Source: Polaromonas sp.
GTDB lineage: Bacteria; Pseudomonadota; Gammaproteobacteria; Burkholderiales; Burkholderiaceae_C
Direction: 5' to 3'
Length of the DNA stretch: 13,736 nt
Assembly: GCA_025362825.1 (NCBI GenBank)
Contig: JANYFF010000567.1
Span: 1 to 13,736 of the forward strand
Shown: piece by piece, positions 13,395 through 13,736 of the stretch
Layout of the letters: every line of letters starts with the position of its first letter
Numbering within the stretch: the stretch's first letter is position 1
Notes under the pieces: model-generated
Told to the model about the DNA's origin: nothing
The model's database searches: none
Seen by the model: the letters and a program-made list of their open reading frames with translations, nothing else
Translations under genes and position numbers: made by a program

Positions 13395-13736
13395 TCAATA
13401 GCGCTGACCCGCCACAAGGATGGCCAGACGCATCAGCGCGTAGGCCATGAAGTCCAGAATACGCTGGCGCAGCGGCCGCTGGCTGTAGGTCAGCGGGTCA
13501 AGACGGCGTCCGTGGCCTGCTATGGCAGTACACAGGCTGCTGCGAAGTTCTTCTGCAAAGACCTTGTCCTCTACAACCACATTGGCTTCACGCGCCAGCA
13601 GCAAGCTTAGCGGATCAAGGTTGGACGAGCCGACTGTGACCCAGTGGCCATCAATCACAGCGACCTTGGCATGGAGAAAGCTGGCTTCGTATTCATGGAT
13701 CTCGATTCCCGCCCCGAGCAAGGCGCCATATACCGG
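13395..13736 (-). CDS. clsB: Cardiolipin synthase B-type phospholipase D protein (3' end only)
   Basis: The last 113 or so residues of a protein that continues beyond the window edge; the frame is open to base 13736 (PVYGALLGAGIEIHEYEASF). The second HKD motif is complete: FLHAKVAVIDGHWVTVGSSN, with His, Lys and Asp in HxKxxxxD and the following GSSNLDPLSL. After it come the EANVVVED block and a C-terminal hydrophobic, basic segment, DFMAYALMRLAILVAGQRY. This matches ClsB-type cardiolipin synthases, which join phospholipid head groups at the membrane. The N-terminal HKD motif is outside the window. The exonuclease gene starts 61 bases downstream on the same strand. Confidence 0.88.
   Translation of the reverse strand, partial: PVYGALLGAGIEIHEYEASFLHAKVAVIDGHWVTVGSSNLDPLSLLLAREANVVVEDKVFAEELRSSLCTAIAGHGRRLDPLTYSQRPLRQRILDFMAYALMRLAILVAGQRY

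Noticed and set aside
1..13736. CRISPR array, tRNA, rRNA or transposase
   Set aside because: No regularly spaced direct repeats, no cloverleaf-like segment and no transposase motifs were seen on either strand when reading by eye.

Overview
The window looks like a chromosomal stretch of a betaproteobacterium of the Burkholderiales, most likely a Comamonadaceae relative (Rhodoferax/Polaromonas type). This rests on gene order (S41 protease followed by moeB), on protein sequence style, and on a GC-rich palindromic repeat inside the ligase gene that resembles a dispersed repeat I associate with comamonads. No database was searched. I see no tRNA, rRNA, CRISPR array, transposase or prophage.

Layout. 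Positions 1-1049 (+) hold the end of a carboxy-terminal processing protease and a MoeB/ThiF-type adenylyltransferase. Positions 1050-3876 are a signalling module: a stand-alone receiver protein (+), a NarL/FixJ-type response regulator (-), and a divergent CHASE3 histidine kinase (+). Positions 4086-6598 (+) hold small envelope and stress proteins: DUF1328, a DUF883/YqjD-like protein, a YqjE/holin-like membrane protein, an unassigned membrane protein, a ferritin-like di-iron protein and a BON lipoprotein, ended by a strong terminator. Facing it on the minus strand (6792-7547) are a CsbD-like protein and a second BON lipoprotein. An 8-base word, TCCTACAG/CTGTAGGA, recurs in three gaps upstream of these genes, with a near-copy in a fourth. 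One copy sits in a perfect 16-bp dyad of the shape LuxR/NarL-class regulators bind, so the local kinase/regulator pair may control the stress genes.

Positions 7775-10344 (-) form a compact set: folE, a BLUF blue-light photoreceptor, a DUF429 protein and a secreted thermonuclease-like protein, with overlapping or nearly touching ends. A light-linked pterin role is plausible but inferred.

Positions 10437-13736 (-) hold the two-gene exonuclease/ATP-dependent ligase DNA-damage module (stop and start codons overlap), preceded by the 3' end of a ClsB-type cardiolipin synthase. The helicase often found with this pair is not in the window. The ligase gene carries an in-frame palindromic repeat and a separate AT-rich patch, both of which look acquired. 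Everything outside these genes is short intergenic DNA; no gene-free gap exceeds 300 bases.
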